DNA of 41,697 bases from the NCBI GenBank assembly GCA_005888465.1, contig VAYJ01000060.1, positions 1-41,697 of the forward strand, in the 5' to 3' direction. The notes beneath the pieces were generated by a model. It was not told where the DNA came from. It searched no databases and saw only the letters and a program-made list of their open reading frames with translations. This document shows, one piece after another, positions 1 through 8,395 of the stretch. Numbering within the stretch: position 1 is the first letter of the stretch; the number at the start of each line of letters is the position of its first letter. The DNA comes from Actinomycetota bacterium. Its GTDB lineage: Bacteria; Actinomycetota; UBA4738. The translations under genes were made by a program, and so were the position numbers.

Positions 1-2
1 AT

Positions 3-56
3 CCCGACATCATGAGCGATCTCATGAAGAACCTCGGCGGGCTGGGGGTCATGTGA
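3..56 (+). CDS. 3' end of an upstream gene (partial)
   Basis: An open frame runs from the left edge to a TGA at 54-56 and encodes the last 17 residues of a protein ending MKNLGGLGVM. Its stop overlaps the GTG start of the next gene (ATGTGA), so the two are probably translationally coupled. Too little is present to name a family. The short methionine-rich tail could instead be a chance frame, but the exact stop/start overlap supports a real gene. Confidence 0.5.
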   Translation, partial: PDIMSDLMKNLGGLGVM

Positions 57-1000
57 CGCCGAACGAGCTGGAGCTCCCCGAGAGCCGGTGGGTGGACCTG
101 CGGGGGCCCGTCCACTACCTCGAGTGGCCCGGCCCGGGCGGCGCGCCGGCCTTCGTCTGCCTCCACGGCCTGGGCGGGTCGCTCCTGAACTGGGCGCTCG
201 TCGCACCCGGCCTCGCCGAGCGGGGACGGGTGCTGGCGGTCGACCTGGCCGGGTTCGGCCTCACGCCTCCGGCCGGCCGGCGAACGAGCGTCGGCGCGAA
301 CTGGAAGCTCCTGCACGAATTCCTGCGAACGGTGGAGGTCGGCCCCGCGATCCTGGTCGGCAACTCCATGGGCGGGATGATCGCGATGATCGAGGCGGCG
401 CACGCGCCGGAGCGCGTGCACGCCCTGGTTCTGGCCGATGCCGTATTCCCGCGGACGGCGCGGCTCGACGGCCAGTTCCGCCCGCGGACGTCGCTCCTGT
501 TCGCCATCTACAACAGTCGGCGGGTGGGCCTGCGGGTCCTCAACCGCATCGCCGAGCGCCTGGGGCCGGAGGGGCTCGTTCGCGAAGCGCTCCGGGTCTC
601 CGCCGCCGATCCCGGTTCGATCGACCCACGGCTCGTCCAGGCGATCGTCGAGCTCACCGCCACGCGGAATACGTTCGAGCACGCTGGACCGGCGTTCATC
701 GAGGCCGCGCAGTCGATCTTCCAGGCGCAGGTCCGTCCCGCGAAGTTCCGGGCGCTCGTACGCGCGATCTCGGCGCCGACACTCGTCGTGCACGGCGCAC
801 TGGACCAGCTGGTGCCGGTCGGTGCGGCCGTCGCAGCGGCGGAGTCCCATCGGAACTGGAAGCTCGTGGTCTTCGACGACCTCGGCCACGTCCCGCAGAT
901 GGAGGCGCCGGAACGGTTCCTGGGCGCCGTGCGGACGTGGCTCGACGACTACTTGCCGGCCGACTTGCGAAGGGACGCGAGCGACTCCTCCATCGCCTGA
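53..1000 (+). CDS. alpha/beta hydrolase fold protein
   Basis: A 315-residue single-domain alpha/beta hydrolase. The oxyanion-hole HG lies at residues 38-39 (LHGLGG), the nucleophile elbow GNSMGG at 103-108 with Ser105, the acid probably Asp251 (HGALDQLVP) and the His at 279 (LGHVPQ), so the triad is complete. No signal peptide is evident and it is probably cytoplasmic. The substrate cannot be told; the family includes esterases, epoxide hydrolases, haloperoxidase-like and meta-cleavage hydrolases. The GTG start overlaps the stop of the partial gene upstream. Its 3' end overlaps the convergent WS/DGAT gene by 52 bp. Confidence 0.85.
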   Translation: MTPNELELPESRWVDLRGPVHYLEWPGPGGAPAFVCLHGLGGSLLNWALVAPGLAERGRVLAVDLAGFGLTPPAGRRTSVGANWKLLHEFLRTVEVGPAILVGNSMGGMIAMIEAAHAPERVHALVLADAVFPRTARLDGQFRPRTSLLFAIYNSRRVGLRVLNRIAERLGPEGLVREALRVSAADPGSIDPRLVQAIVELTATRNTFEHAGPAFIEAAQSIFQAQVRPAKFRALVRAISAPTLVVHGALDQLVPVGAAVAAAESHRNWKLVVFDDLGHVPQMEAPERFLGAVRTWLDDYLPADLRRDASDSSIA

Positions 1001-2340
1001 GCGAGCACGGCGATGTCGGGGAGCGTGTCCCAGTCCGCGGTGATCCCGAAGGCCATCGTGCCCGCCAGGCTCGTGACGGCGATCGAGAGGCCCATGTGCT
1101 CGGCGATCGGCATGATCGGGTACTGCGCGAGCAGCTTCGCGCCCGCGATGTACATGGGCACCTGCGGGCCGGGGACGTTCGAGACGACGAGGTTGATGAG
1201 TCGTGCCCGTGACGCTGCGCGCGCCGCCATCGCGTGGATGGTCGGTGGCGCCCACGTCCCGATGTTGATGAGGAATTCCGCGCCGACGGCCGTGTTCGAC
1301 TCCTTCAGGTAGCGCGTGCGATCCGTGATCTGCCGCAGGCGACGCTTCGCGCCCATCTCGCCGATGGGCAGGTCGACGAACATCGAGGACACGCGGTTGC
1401 CGAGCGCCGTCCGCTCGGAGTCGGCGCGCACCGAGATCGGGACCATGGCCCGCAGCACGCGGTCGCGCGTCGGCTCGCCGCGGGCCTGCAGCAGGCCGTG
1501 CAGCCCGCCTGCCGCGGTGGCGAGCACCACGTCGTTCACCGTCCCGCCGAGCGCGTTCTTGACGTCCTTGAGCGTCTGCACAGGCGCTTCGACCATCGCG
1601 AACCGCCGGTTGGGCCCGACCGGTCGGTTGAACGGGCCCTCCGGCGCGAGGACGCCCCCGCCCAGGATCTCACGAAGGCCGCCGAGCACCTCGCCGATCT
1701 GCGCCGCGACGCGCGACGGCGCCTGCAGCGCTCGGTTCGCGAACTGCACGAGGCCCCCCAGGGGATGCGTGATGCCCTCACGGATGGCGTCACCCAGGAG
1801 CGTCGCGCGGTCCGGCTCCGGCTCCGGCTCCCACGGCGGCGGCGTGAGGACGTGCGCGGACGGCGCGAAGTCGTACATCGCCGACGCGAGGTCGATGGCG
1901 GCGATCCCGTCGACCATCGCGTGATGGACCTTCGTGAGGATCGCGGCGAGGCCGTCCTGCATGCCCTCGATCAGGTACAGCTCCCAGAGCGGCTTGGTGC
2001 GATCGAGCGGCCGCGAGATTACGCGTTGCACGTAGTCGATCAGCTCGGCCCGTCCGCCCGGCGAGGGTAGCGCCGCCCGGCGCATGTGGAAGTCGAGGTC
2101 GAAGTTCGCGTCGTCGACCCAGAGCGGACGAACCGTGTTGATCGGCGGGAACACGACCTTCTGGCGGAACCGCGGCGCGAGGTGCAGGCGCGACCCGATG
2201 ACCGCGACGAGGTCGGCGAACCGAAGCGCGCCGCCGGGCACCGTCGAAGGATCGACGATCGCGAGCCCCCCGACGTGCTGGTGCACGCTCGGGGTCTCGA
2301 GATAGAGGAAGGACGCGTCCTGCGGTCCGAGCCGCTCCAC
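949..2340 (-). CDS. wax ester synthase / diacylglycerol acyltransferase (WS/DGAT)
   Basis: A 463-residue bifunctional O-acyltransferase of the bacterial WS/DGAT family, which joins acyl-CoA to a fatty alcohol (wax ester) or diacylglycerol (triacylglycerol), usually at the membrane or lipid body. The N-terminus VERLGPQDASFLYLE is the family start. The catalytic HHAMVDG is at residues 139-145, followed by a PLW segment and a GTVNDVVLA motif in the second half. The frame is open upstream to about 3057, but that part is antisense to nothing and shadows the EamA gene on the same strand; GTG at 2340 is chosen because a TAGCCT box lies 7 nt before it and homology begins there. It lies 26 nt after the EamA gene. 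A fatty acyl-CoA reductase at 13527 could supply the alcohol. Confidence 0.9.
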   Translation of the reverse strand: MERLGPQDASFLYLETPSVHQHVGGLAIVDPSTVPGGALRFADLVAVIGSRLHLAPRFRQKVVFPPINTVRPLWVDDANFDLDFHMRRAALPSPGGRAELIDYVQRVISRPLDRTKPLWELYLIEGMQDGLAAILTKVHHAMVDGIAAIDLASAMYDFAPSAHVLTPPPWEPEPEPDRATLLGDAIREGITHPLGGLVQFANRALQAPSRVAAQIGEVLGGLREILGGGVLAPEGPFNRPVGPNRRFAMVEAPVQTLKDVKNALGGTVNDVVLATAAGGLHGLLQARGEPTRDRVLRAMVPISVRADSERTALGNRVSSMFVDLPIGEMGAKRRLRQITDRTRYLKESNTAVGAEFLINIGTWAPPTIHAMAARAASRARLINLVVSNVPGPQVPMYIAGAKLLAQYPIMPIAEHMGLSIAVTSLAGTMAFGITADWDTLPDIAVLAQAMEESLASLRKSAGK

Positions 2341-2347
2341 CGAGCTC

Positions 2348-2353
2348 AGGCTA
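2348..2353 (-). promoter_or_regulatory. leaderless-type -10 box of the WS/DGAT gene
   Basis: TAGCCT on the minus strand ends 7 nt before the GTG start at 2340, so transcription would begin at or next to the start codon. No Shine-Dalgarno sequence is seen, in line with a leaderless mRNA. It lies just inside the gap after the EamA stop codon. Confidence 0.45.
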
Positions 2354-2366
2354 CACCGCTGGAGGC

Positions 2367-3293
2367 CTAGGGAACCGGCGCCTCCTCGGGCGGCGGGCGC
2401 CGCGCGACCGATGCGATCATGGCCCCCGCCAGGATCAGGACCCCACCGGCGACGACCCCCGGCCGGATCGATTGATGCAGGAAGATGGCGGCGAGCGTGG
2501 CCGCCGCCAGCGGTTCGGAGGCCGACACGATCGAGGTTCGGACCGCACCCAGACGTCGAAGCCCGGCGAACAGGCAGCCGAAGGCACCGGCGGTGAACAG
2601 TCCGGTCGCCAGCACCGGAACCCACTGATGCGCGCCGCTCGGCGCGTGGGCATTGCCGGAGAGGACCGCGAGGATCGCGAGGCCGGCGGCCGCCGACCCG
2701 CTCACCCACATCGCGCCGGCGAGCGAGCTCGTCCCCTTCAGCACCACGTCGGCCCCGATGAGATACAGCGAGAACGCGATCGCCGCGGCGAACGCGAAGA
2801 GCACACCGGTGCCGTCGATTTGGATCCCGTGCCCGGTCGCGACCACGAGGGCCGCCCCCGCGACCGCGCACGCGAGGGCGATCCCGAGCAGCTTTCCCGG
2901 GAGCCCCTTGCCGAGGGCAGCCGAGAGGAGCGAAACGAAGACGGGGTACGTGAAGAACAGGAGCGTCGCCGTCGCGGCCGTCCCGTGGCGAAGCGCCAAG
3001 AAGAACAGCGCCGACTCGGACGCGTACCCGAACATGCCGAGGAGAAACAGGCGCCATCCCTCACCGCGGGCGGCGCCGAGCGGGCTCCGCAGGGCGATCG
3101 CGGCGAGCGCCAGCAGGACAGCCGCCACGGCGAACCGAACCGCGAGGAACGACGGGATCGAGAGGCCCGAGTCGGTGATGACCTTCCCCAACACGACGAC
3201 GCTCCCGAACTGCGCCGCGGTGAGCGCGACGAGGCCAGCGCCTAGGAGGTCGGCCTTCCCTTCGTCGACACGTGGAGCCTGACGATTCCCCAT
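2367..3293 (-). CDS. EamA/DMT-family transporter
   Basis: A 308-residue membrane protein with about ten hydrophobic helices in two homologous halves (roughly residues 15-150 and 160-300), the layout of the EamA (DMT superfamily) exporters and permeases of amino acids or metabolites. The second half ends with a typical GVLILAGAMIA helix, then a charged tail RRPPPEEAPVP. Its ATG directly abuts the stop of the amidase gene, so it belongs to the hydrolase-amidase-transporter operon. The family assignment is secure; the solute cannot be predicted. Confidence 0.85.
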   Translation of the reverse strand: MGNRQAPRVDEGKADLLGAGLVALTAAQFGSVVVLGKVITDSGLSIPSFLAVRFAVAAVLLALAAIALRSPLGAARGEGWRLFLLGMFGYASESALFFLALRHGTAATATLLFFTYPVFVSLLSAALGKGLPGKLLGIALACAVAGAALVVATGHGIQIDGTGVLFAFAAAIAFSLYLIGADVVLKGTSSLAGAMWVSGSAAAGLAILAVLSGNAHAPSGAHQWVPVLATGLFTAGAFGCLFAGLRRLGAVRTSIVSASEPLAAATLAAIFLHQSIRPGVVAGGVLILAGAMIASVARRPPPEEAPVP

Positions 3294-4691
3294 TCAGGCC
3301 GGGACGCGCGGATGCTGAGGCCGGTAGCCGGCGGTCTCCTCCCACGTCGCGGCGAGCCGCAGCAGCGTCTCCTCCTGCCTCTCGTTCCCGACCAGGGTGA
3401 CGCCGATGGGCAGGCCCTCGGAGGATCGTCCGGCGGGCATGGAGATCGCGGGGAGGCCCGCAAGGTTGACCGAGCTCGTGAGCCAGCCGGGACCGATCTC
3501 GTTGATCGAGACGGTCCGTCCGCCGCCCAGATCGATCTCGGTCTGGTCGGCGAGCGGCGCCGGGTACGGCGAGGTCGGTATCAGCAGCGCGTCGAAGCCA
3601 TCCAGGCGCTCCCTGAACCAACGGGCGATCTCGCTACGCCGCCGGGTCGCCGCCGCCCGTTCGTCGGCCGAGAGGCCCTCGCCGATGTCCAGCCAGGCCT
3701 GGACCGACGGGCTGATCTGGTCGCGACGTTCCCGCAAGCGTGGATGCGCGGCGAAGAACTCTGGCGTGCACACCCGCAGCCACACCGAGCGAGCGTCCTC
3801 GATGCCGCGGCCGTCGACGGGCTCGGCCGGCACCTTCGCGGCGGCGAAGGTCGCTCGAACCTGCTCAAGTGCTGCGAGGACGTCCGGATGGATCGCCGTC
3901 GCGAAGAAGCCGTCGGGGACGCCGATGCGGAACTGCCGCAGCAAGTAGCCGTCCCCGGCCGCGGGCTTCGCCGGCGCGCGCATGGCGAGGTACAGGAGCC
4001 GGAGATCGGCCACCGTCGACGCGAGCGGACCCGGGCAGTCGAGCGACGGCGCGAGCGGCATCATGCCGTCGGTCGGAAGCTGACCGGTGGTCGGCTTCAG
4101 GCCGAACGTCCCGCAGAACCCCGCCGGGATCCGGATGGAGCCGCCCGTGTCGGAACCGAGCGCGATCGGCACGATGCCGGCGGCGACGGCCGCCGCCGAG
4201 CCGCCGCTCGACCCGCCGGTCATGCGCCTGGGCGCCCATGGGTTCCCGGTCCGCCCGCACGCGGAGACGGTGTTCGTGCCGCCGGCCGCAAGCTCGTGCT
4301 GGTTGGTCTTGCCGAAAAAGATCGCCTCGGCCTCGCGCATGCGCGCGATCACGGTCGAGTCCTGCTCGCGCAGGTTGTCCCGATAGGCGGCGCAGCATCC
4401 GGTCGTTCGATAGCCGGCGACGTCGAAGAGGTCCTTGACGCCGAGCGGGACGAAGAGCAGCGGATGCTCGACGATCGGGCGCCACTCTGGGCGCGGGAGC
4501 GCGTCGATGCGCTTGGCCGCTTCGAGGGCGACATCGGCCCAGATCTCCGTGAACGCGTTGATCGAGGGTTGCCAGGCCTCGGCGCGTTCGAGGGCTCGCT
4601 GGACGATCTCGACGCAGAGCACGTGACCCTCCTCGAGGGCTCGGTCGACCTCGACCGCCGTCTCCAGCTCACCGTCCGGAATCAGGCTCAC
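3294..4691 (-). CDS. amidase signature family protein
   Basis: A 465-residue amidase with the Ser-cisSer-Lys triad: Lys86 (PLGVKDLFD), the Ser-rich loop GGSSGGS at 159-165 and the nucleophile Ser185 in GSDTGGSIRIP. Such enzymes hydrolyse carboxamides. This one lacks partner GatB or GatC genes and is more likely a catabolic amidase or allophanate-hydrolase-like enzyme than a tRNA amidotransferase subunit. The start overlaps the stop of the upstream hydrolase (ATGA) and its stop abuts the EamA start, so all three are probably cotranscribed. The C-terminal third contains NLAGLPAISMPAG, typical of the family. Confidence 0.88.
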   Translation of the reverse strand: MSLIPDGELETAVEVDRALEEGHVLCVEIVQRALERAEAWQPSINAFTEIWADVALEAAKRIDALPRPEWRPIVEHPLLFVPLGVKDLFDVAGYRTTGCCAAYRDNLREQDSTVIARMREAEAIFFGKTNQHELAAGGTNTVSACGRTGNPWAPRRMTGGSSGGSAAAVAAGIVPIALGSDTGGSIRIPAGFCGTFGLKPTTGQLPTDGMMPLAPSLDCPGPLASTVADLRLLYLAMRAPAKPAAGDGYLLRQFRIGVPDGFFATAIHPDVLAALEQVRATFAAAKVPAEPVDGRGIEDARSVWLRVCTPEFFAAHPRLRERRDQISPSVQAWLDIGEGLSADERAAATRRRSEIARWFRERLDGFDALLIPTSPYPAPLADQTEIDLGGGRTVSINEIGPGWLTSSVNLAGLPAISMPAGRSSEGLPIGVTLVGNERQEETLLRLAATWEETAGYRPQHPRVPA

Positions 4692-5467
4692 GAGAGCAGG
4701 AAGTCCCGGACCCGCTGCACGAGCTGCGGGATCGAGGTGTACAGCTGCATCCCGTCTTCGAACAGGATGAGCTCGGCGTTCGGCATGACGTTCACCAGGA
4801 TCCGGCCGATCTCGGCCGGGTGGATGGCGTCGCCCTCACGGCAGATGAGGAGCGTGGGCGCGGTCACGGCCCGCATCTGCTCGCGATTCTTGATCGGCTG
4901 GTCGTCGATGATCTCGCGGATCGCGCGCGGCACCCCGACAGGGTTGAGTTCCGCGGTGAGCTGGCGGTCGATGTCCCGCAGCCACGGGTACTCGGCGTAG
5001 TTCGCGAGGCGCTGCGGATCGGACAGGACCGCCTCGATCGCCTCCTCCCTGGTCTTGCCCTCGACGAGCTCGGCCGTGTGCAGCATCCGGTCGTGGTACT
5101 GGAACGGGAGGTCGAGGCCCGCGGGGAGCAGGAACAAGAGCTTCTCGAACCGGTCCGGGTCGTTCGCCACGACGTGGGTGATGGCGCCGGCGCCGAGCGA
5201 CGTGCCCATCGCCACCGTCGCGCCGTACGCATCGGCGACCGCCACGACGTCGCGACCGAAGTCGGCGAAGCGGTAGCCGCGCTCGGGCGAGGAGCTGTGG
5301 CCGTGTCCCCGGAAGCAGAAGCGAACCTGCGTGCCCGGCATGAGCGGCGTGAGCGCCGCCAGCTCGCCACAGGAGTTCGTGAGCCCGTGCGCCACGACCG
5401 CGACCGGGGCCCCCGCGCCGTCCACCTCGACGTGCAGGGTCGCGTCCTCGGTGACGATCTCAGGCAC
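4688..5467 (-). CDS. alpha/beta hydrolase lacking the usual catalytic His
   Basis: A 259-residue alpha/beta hydrolase-fold protein. HG at 27-28 and the nucleophile elbow MGTSLGAG with Ser90 are clear, and Asp213 (EGDAIHPAEI) is in the acid position. Where the family has a Gly-His near the C-terminus this protein reads FEDGMQLYTSIP (about residues 237-247), with no His. It may use another residue (His216 is near) or be impaired. The GTG start at 5467 has a TAAGCT box 6 nt upstream. It overlaps the DUF4328 gene end by 8 bp upstream and the amidase start by 4 bp downstream. Confidence 0.8.
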   Translation of the reverse strand: MPEIVTEDATLHVEVDGAGAPVAVVAHGLTNSCGELAALTPLMPGTQVRFCFRGHGHSSSPERGYRFADFGRDVVAVADAYGATVAMGTSLGAGAITHVVANDPDRFEKLLFLLPAGLDLPFQYHDRMLHTAELVEGKTREEAIEAVLSDPQRLANYAEYPWLRDIDRQLTAELNPVGVPRAIREIIDDQPIKNREQMRAVTAPTLLICREGDAIHPAEIGRILVNVMPNAELILFEDGMQLYTSIPQLVQRVRDFLLS

Positions 5468-6200
5468 CGAATGAGCTTACCGGGGTCCCCACCAGGGTCG
5501 AGGTGTACTCGGTCACCCGGGCGAACTTCGCCGACTGCCGGCGGTCCACGTCGTGCACGATGAGGATCGCGAGGACGGCCGCCGCGATCTCGACGACGAT
5601 CGCCACTAGCTCGAACGTCTGGCCGTGGAGGAGCGCGCCGACCGACGTGGCGTTGCGGCTGACCGTCCGCCCGATCGACCCGATCACGGTTCGGCCGAGG
5701 AAAGCCGCCCACCACAGACCCACGAGCGCCGGCGTTCGCTGCGCGGCCCAATCAGCCACCCCTGTGGTCGGCTCGCTCGCCTTGACCAGCTCCCGCATCG
5801 TGAGATACGGAAACACGAAGTCGGCGAACGGGATGAACCACCATCCAACGACCCACCCGGGCGTGAACCGGAGGTTGCCCGCCCCCAGTGCACGGAGGTT
5901 GGCATGCGATCGGTGCTGCCAGACCAGCCAGACGATGAGGATGGCGAGCGTCACCAGTCCCCCGACGACTCCGACCGCGCGGAGCCGGTTGGAGTCATCG
6001 GCGACGCTCGCGAGGGAGCGCTCGCCGAGCTCGACCTGACGAAGCGCGTCGATGCGCGCGATCAGGAGGAACAGGCCGACGACGTCGACGAGACAGTCGG
6101 CGAGGAGGAGCCACGTCACCCACCGTGCGAGCGTATGGCCCGAACGATAGGAGCGAAGGTTCGCGGCCAGATCGGGCGCGGCGGCGCTCGCGTGCGGCAC
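5460..6200 (-). CDS. DUF4328 membrane protein (C-terminal part of a split gene)
   Basis: 246 residues with several transmembrane helices (about 25-50, 70-95, 105-125, 150-175 and 195-220) and the DUF4328 core around WFIPFADFVFPY. GTG at 6200 is only the first start in this frame. Sequence 5' of it in the same frame still reads SHYLAWEPRAVEV, which resembles the link between the zinc-ribbon/FFGIWDR region and DUF4328 in actinobacterial proteins. The natural N-terminus is therefore probably the zinc-ribbon frame that starts at 6507, and the gene is broken by a frameshift near 6235. Function of DUF4328 is unknown. Confidence 0.7.
   Translation of the reverse strand: MPHASAAAPDLAANLRSYRSGHTLARWVTWLLLADCLVDVVGLFLLIARIDALRQVELGERSLASVADDSNRLRAVGVVGGLVTLAILIVWLVWQHRSHANLRALGAGNLRFTPGWVVGWWFIPFADFVFPYLTMRELVKASEPTTGVADWAAQRTPALVGLWWAAFLGRTVIGSIGRTVSRNATSVGALLHGQTFELVAIVVEIAAAVLAILIVHDVDRRQSAKFARVTEYTSTLVGTPVSSFGA
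5474..5479 (-). promoter_or_regulatory. leaderless-type -10 box of the hydrolase-amidase-EamA operon
   Basis: TAAGCT on the minus strand, 6 nt before the GTG at 5467. It lies inside the 3' end of the DUF4328 coding region, so the operon can be transcribed apart from that gene. Confidence 0.4.
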
Positions 6201-6507
6201 CTCGACGGCCCGCGGCTCCCAGGCGAGGTAGTGGGAACGTGAGCACCGGGCCTCCGGGGCTCGTTCGATCCCAGATCCCGAAGAAGCCCGTGCCGAAGCC
6301 CAGGATGTAGTGGTCGCCCGAGTGACTGAAGCGGATCGCGCCTTCGCCCACTCTCGGGCCGGCCGGGGCAGGCGGCGCGGCGGGAACCTCGGGGATCGGC
6401 GGATCGACGGTCTGATCGCTCCTGCAGTACGAGCAGACGACCGCGTCAGCCGAGATATCCTCGGCGCAGTACCGGCACCGCTTCATCGAAGGATCCATCG
6501 ACCCCAC
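5995..6507 (-). CDS. zinc-ribbon N-terminal part of the split DUF4328 gene
   Basis: Begins with a CxxC...CxxC zinc ribbon (CRYCAEDISADAVVCSYC), a proline/alanine linker, then GDHYILGFGTGFFGIWDR and GGPVLTFP, the usual lead-in to DUF4328. After about position 6235 the frame turns into an arginine-rich run that is the shadow of the DUF4328 frame, so only 6235-6507 is authentic. Going from one frame to the other appears to skip roughly a dozen residues expected between them. GTG 6507 is used because a TAAGCT box lies 9 nt upstream; ATGs at 6498 and 6486 are alternatives. Confidence 0.6.
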   Translation of the reverse strand: MGSMDPSMKRCRYCAEDISADAVVCSYCRSDQTVDPPIPEVPAAPPAPAGPRVGEGAIRFSHSGDHYILGFGTGFFGIWDRTSPGGPVLTFPLPRLGAAGRRGAARERRRARSGREPSLLSFGPYARTVGDVAPPRRLSRRRRRPVPPDRAHRRASSGRARRALPRERRR

Positions 6508-6516
6508 GTCGAGCGG

Positions 6517-6522
6517 AGCTTA
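6517..6522 (-). promoter_or_regulatory. candidate -10 box of the zinc-ribbon/DUF4328 gene
   Basis: TAAGCT on the minus strand lies 9 nt before GTG 6507 and immediately beyond the stop region of the transketolase gene, so it would start a transcript at or near the first codon. Confidence 0.35.
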
Positions 6523-6530
6523 GCCTTTCC

Positions 6531-8369
6531 CTAGTCCCGGGCAAGCGCCTCGCGAACTGCGTCGGCGATGCGCGCGGCGGAGATGCCTGCCCACTCGCGA
6601 AGCTCCTCCGCGGATCCCGAGCCGGCCATTTCCGTGACGCCCAGCTTCAGCACGCGCCCGCCGACCGGGTGGCCCCCTGATGCGAGCGCCTCCAGGACCG
6701 CGTCACCGAGCCCGCCCTGCACCCAGTGGTCCTCGACGGTGACAATGAGGCCGGTGCGATCCATCGCCTCGCGGAGCGTCGCCGCGTCGATGGGCTTGAT
6801 CGAATACGCGTCCACGACGCGGACCGCGATGCCCTTGGCCGCGAGCGCGTCGGCGGCCGCGATCGATTCGAACAGCGTGATCCCCGCGGCCACGATCGTC
6901 GCCTGATCGGCCGTCGACGAACGAACGACCTTGCTGCCACCGATCGGGAACGCGTCGCCCGGGTCGTAGAGGACGGGCGTCTTCTCCCGCGTCGTGCGCA
7001 GGTAGGAGATGCCGGGATGATCCGCCATCGCGGCCACGAGCTGCGCGGTGGCGTTCGCGTCGGCCGGGTAGAGCACGGTCGAGCCGTGCACGGCGCGCAT
7101 CATCGCGAGGTCCTCGAGCGCCATCTGCGACGGGCCGTCCTCGCCGATCGAGACGCCGGCGTGCGACCCGCACAGGCGCAGGTTCGCGCGGCTGATCGCC
7201 GCCATCCGGACGAAGTCGTAGGCGCGTGTGAGGAACGCGCCGAACGTGGCGGCGAACGCGACCTTCCCCATCGCCTGCAGCCCGACGGCGGCGCCAACCA
7301 TGTTCTGCTCGCCGATGTACATCTCGAAGAAGCGCTCCGGCGCCGCCTTCTGGAAGTCCTCGGTGTGGGTCGAGTTCCCCACCTCGCCGTCGAGCACGAC
7401 GATGTCGGGACGCGCGGCGAGGGCGGCGAGGCTCTCGCCGAACGCCTTGCGCGTTGCCTGCGGCGCATCGTACGAGGGGAGCGCCACACCGACCCCTCGC
7501 GCGGGGACCGGCGAGACGTGCTCGGGCTTGGGCGGCGTGATCGTGATCGAACGCTCCCCGCCCAGCTCCTCGATCGCTTGCTTCGCCTGCTGCTCGTCGA
7601 GGGCCTTGCCGTGCCAGCCCTCCTGGTCTGCCAGAAACGACACGCCGTTGCCCTTGACCGTTCTGGCGACGATCAGCGTGGGCAAGCTGCCGTCGGATGC
7701 CTCTCGGTAGGCCCGGTCGATCTCGGCCACGTCGTGCCCGTCGATCTCGATCGCGCGCCAGCCGAACGCCCGCGCTCGGGCCGCGTAGTCCTCACCGTCC
7801 CACTGCAGCATGGTCGGGCCGCGCTGGCCGAGCCGGTTCATGTCCAGCATCGCGACCAGGTTCCGCACCTGGTGGAAGGACGCGTTCGCCATCGCCTCCC
7901 AGACCGACCCCTCGACGATCTCCGAGTCGCCCATCAGGACCCAGACGCGGCCGGGCAGCTCGTCCAGACGCATGGCGAGCGCCATCCCGAGCCCGACCGG
8001 GAGTCCCTGCCCGAGCGAACCGGTCGCCACGTCTACCCACGGCATCTCGGGCACCGGCACGGGGTGGCCCTGCACCGGCGAGCCGAACGTCCGAAACGTC
8101 AGTAGCTCCGCGTCCGAGATCGCCCCGATCGCCTTGAACATGGAGAACAGGAGCGGCGAGGCGTGGCCCTTCGACAGCACGAACCGGTCGTTCCCCAGGG
8201 CCTTCGGATCCTCGACGTCGTAGCGGAGGTGGTCCGCGAACAGCACCGCGAGCAGGTGCGCGGCCGACATCGAGGACGTGGGGTGGCCCGACCCCGCAGC
8301 GGTCGAGGCGCGGATGCTGTCCACGCAGAGCTGCGCCGCCAACTCGTTCCACTCGTGCGTCTTCTCCAT
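6531..8369 (-). CDS. tkt: transketolase (short, animal-type)
   Basis: A 612-residue thiamine-diphosphate transketolase of the pentose phosphate pathway. It carries GSGHPTSSMSAA (26-37), LSKGHASP, the Mg/ThDP motif MGDSEIVEGSVWEAM (146-160), LDMNRLGQ, the pyrimidine-domain EQNMVGAAVG and GSHAGVSIGEDGPSQMALED, then the C-terminal domain. The order and wording resemble metazoan transketolase and the related shorter bacterial group more than the 660-residue E. coli type. ATG 8369 is chosen over the open frame to 8420 because GGAGGG precedes it by about 7 nt and homology begins there. It is complete, with no gaps. A 7-bp inverted repeat lies upstream. Confidence 0.93.
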   Translation of the reverse strand: MEKTHEWNELAAQLCVDSIRASTAAGSGHPTSSMSAAHLLAVLFADHLRYDVEDPKALGNDRFVLSKGHASPLLFSMFKAIGAISDAELLTFRTFGSPVQGHPVPVPEMPWVDVATGSLGQGLPVGLGMALAMRLDELPGRVWVLMGDSEIVEGSVWEAMANASFHQVRNLVAMLDMNRLGQRGPTMLQWDGEDYAARARAFGWRAIEIDGHDVAEIDRAYREASDGSLPTLIVARTVKGNGVSFLADQEGWHGKALDEQQAKQAIEELGGERSITITPPKPEHVSPVPARGVGVALPSYDAPQATRKAFGESLAALAARPDIVVLDGEVGNSTHTEDFQKAAPERFFEMYIGEQNMVGAAVGLQAMGKVAFAATFGAFLTRAYDFVRMAAISRANLRLCGSHAGVSIGEDGPSQMALEDLAMMRAVHGSTVLYPADANATAQLVAAMADHPGISYLRTTREKTPVLYDPGDAFPIGGSKVVRSSTADQATIVAAGITLFESIAAADALAAKGIAVRVVDAYSIKPIDAATLREAMDRTGLIVTVEDHWVQGGLGDAVLEALASGGHPVGGRVLKLGVTEMAGSGSAEELREWAGISAARIADAVREALARD

Positions 8370-8395
8370 CGGATCCCTCCGGACTCGTCCTCGCG

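Noticed and set aside
2341..3057. N-terminal extension of the WS/DGAT frame
   Set aside because: Overlaps the EamA gene on the same strand in another frame; family homology and a TAGCCT box place the start at 2340.
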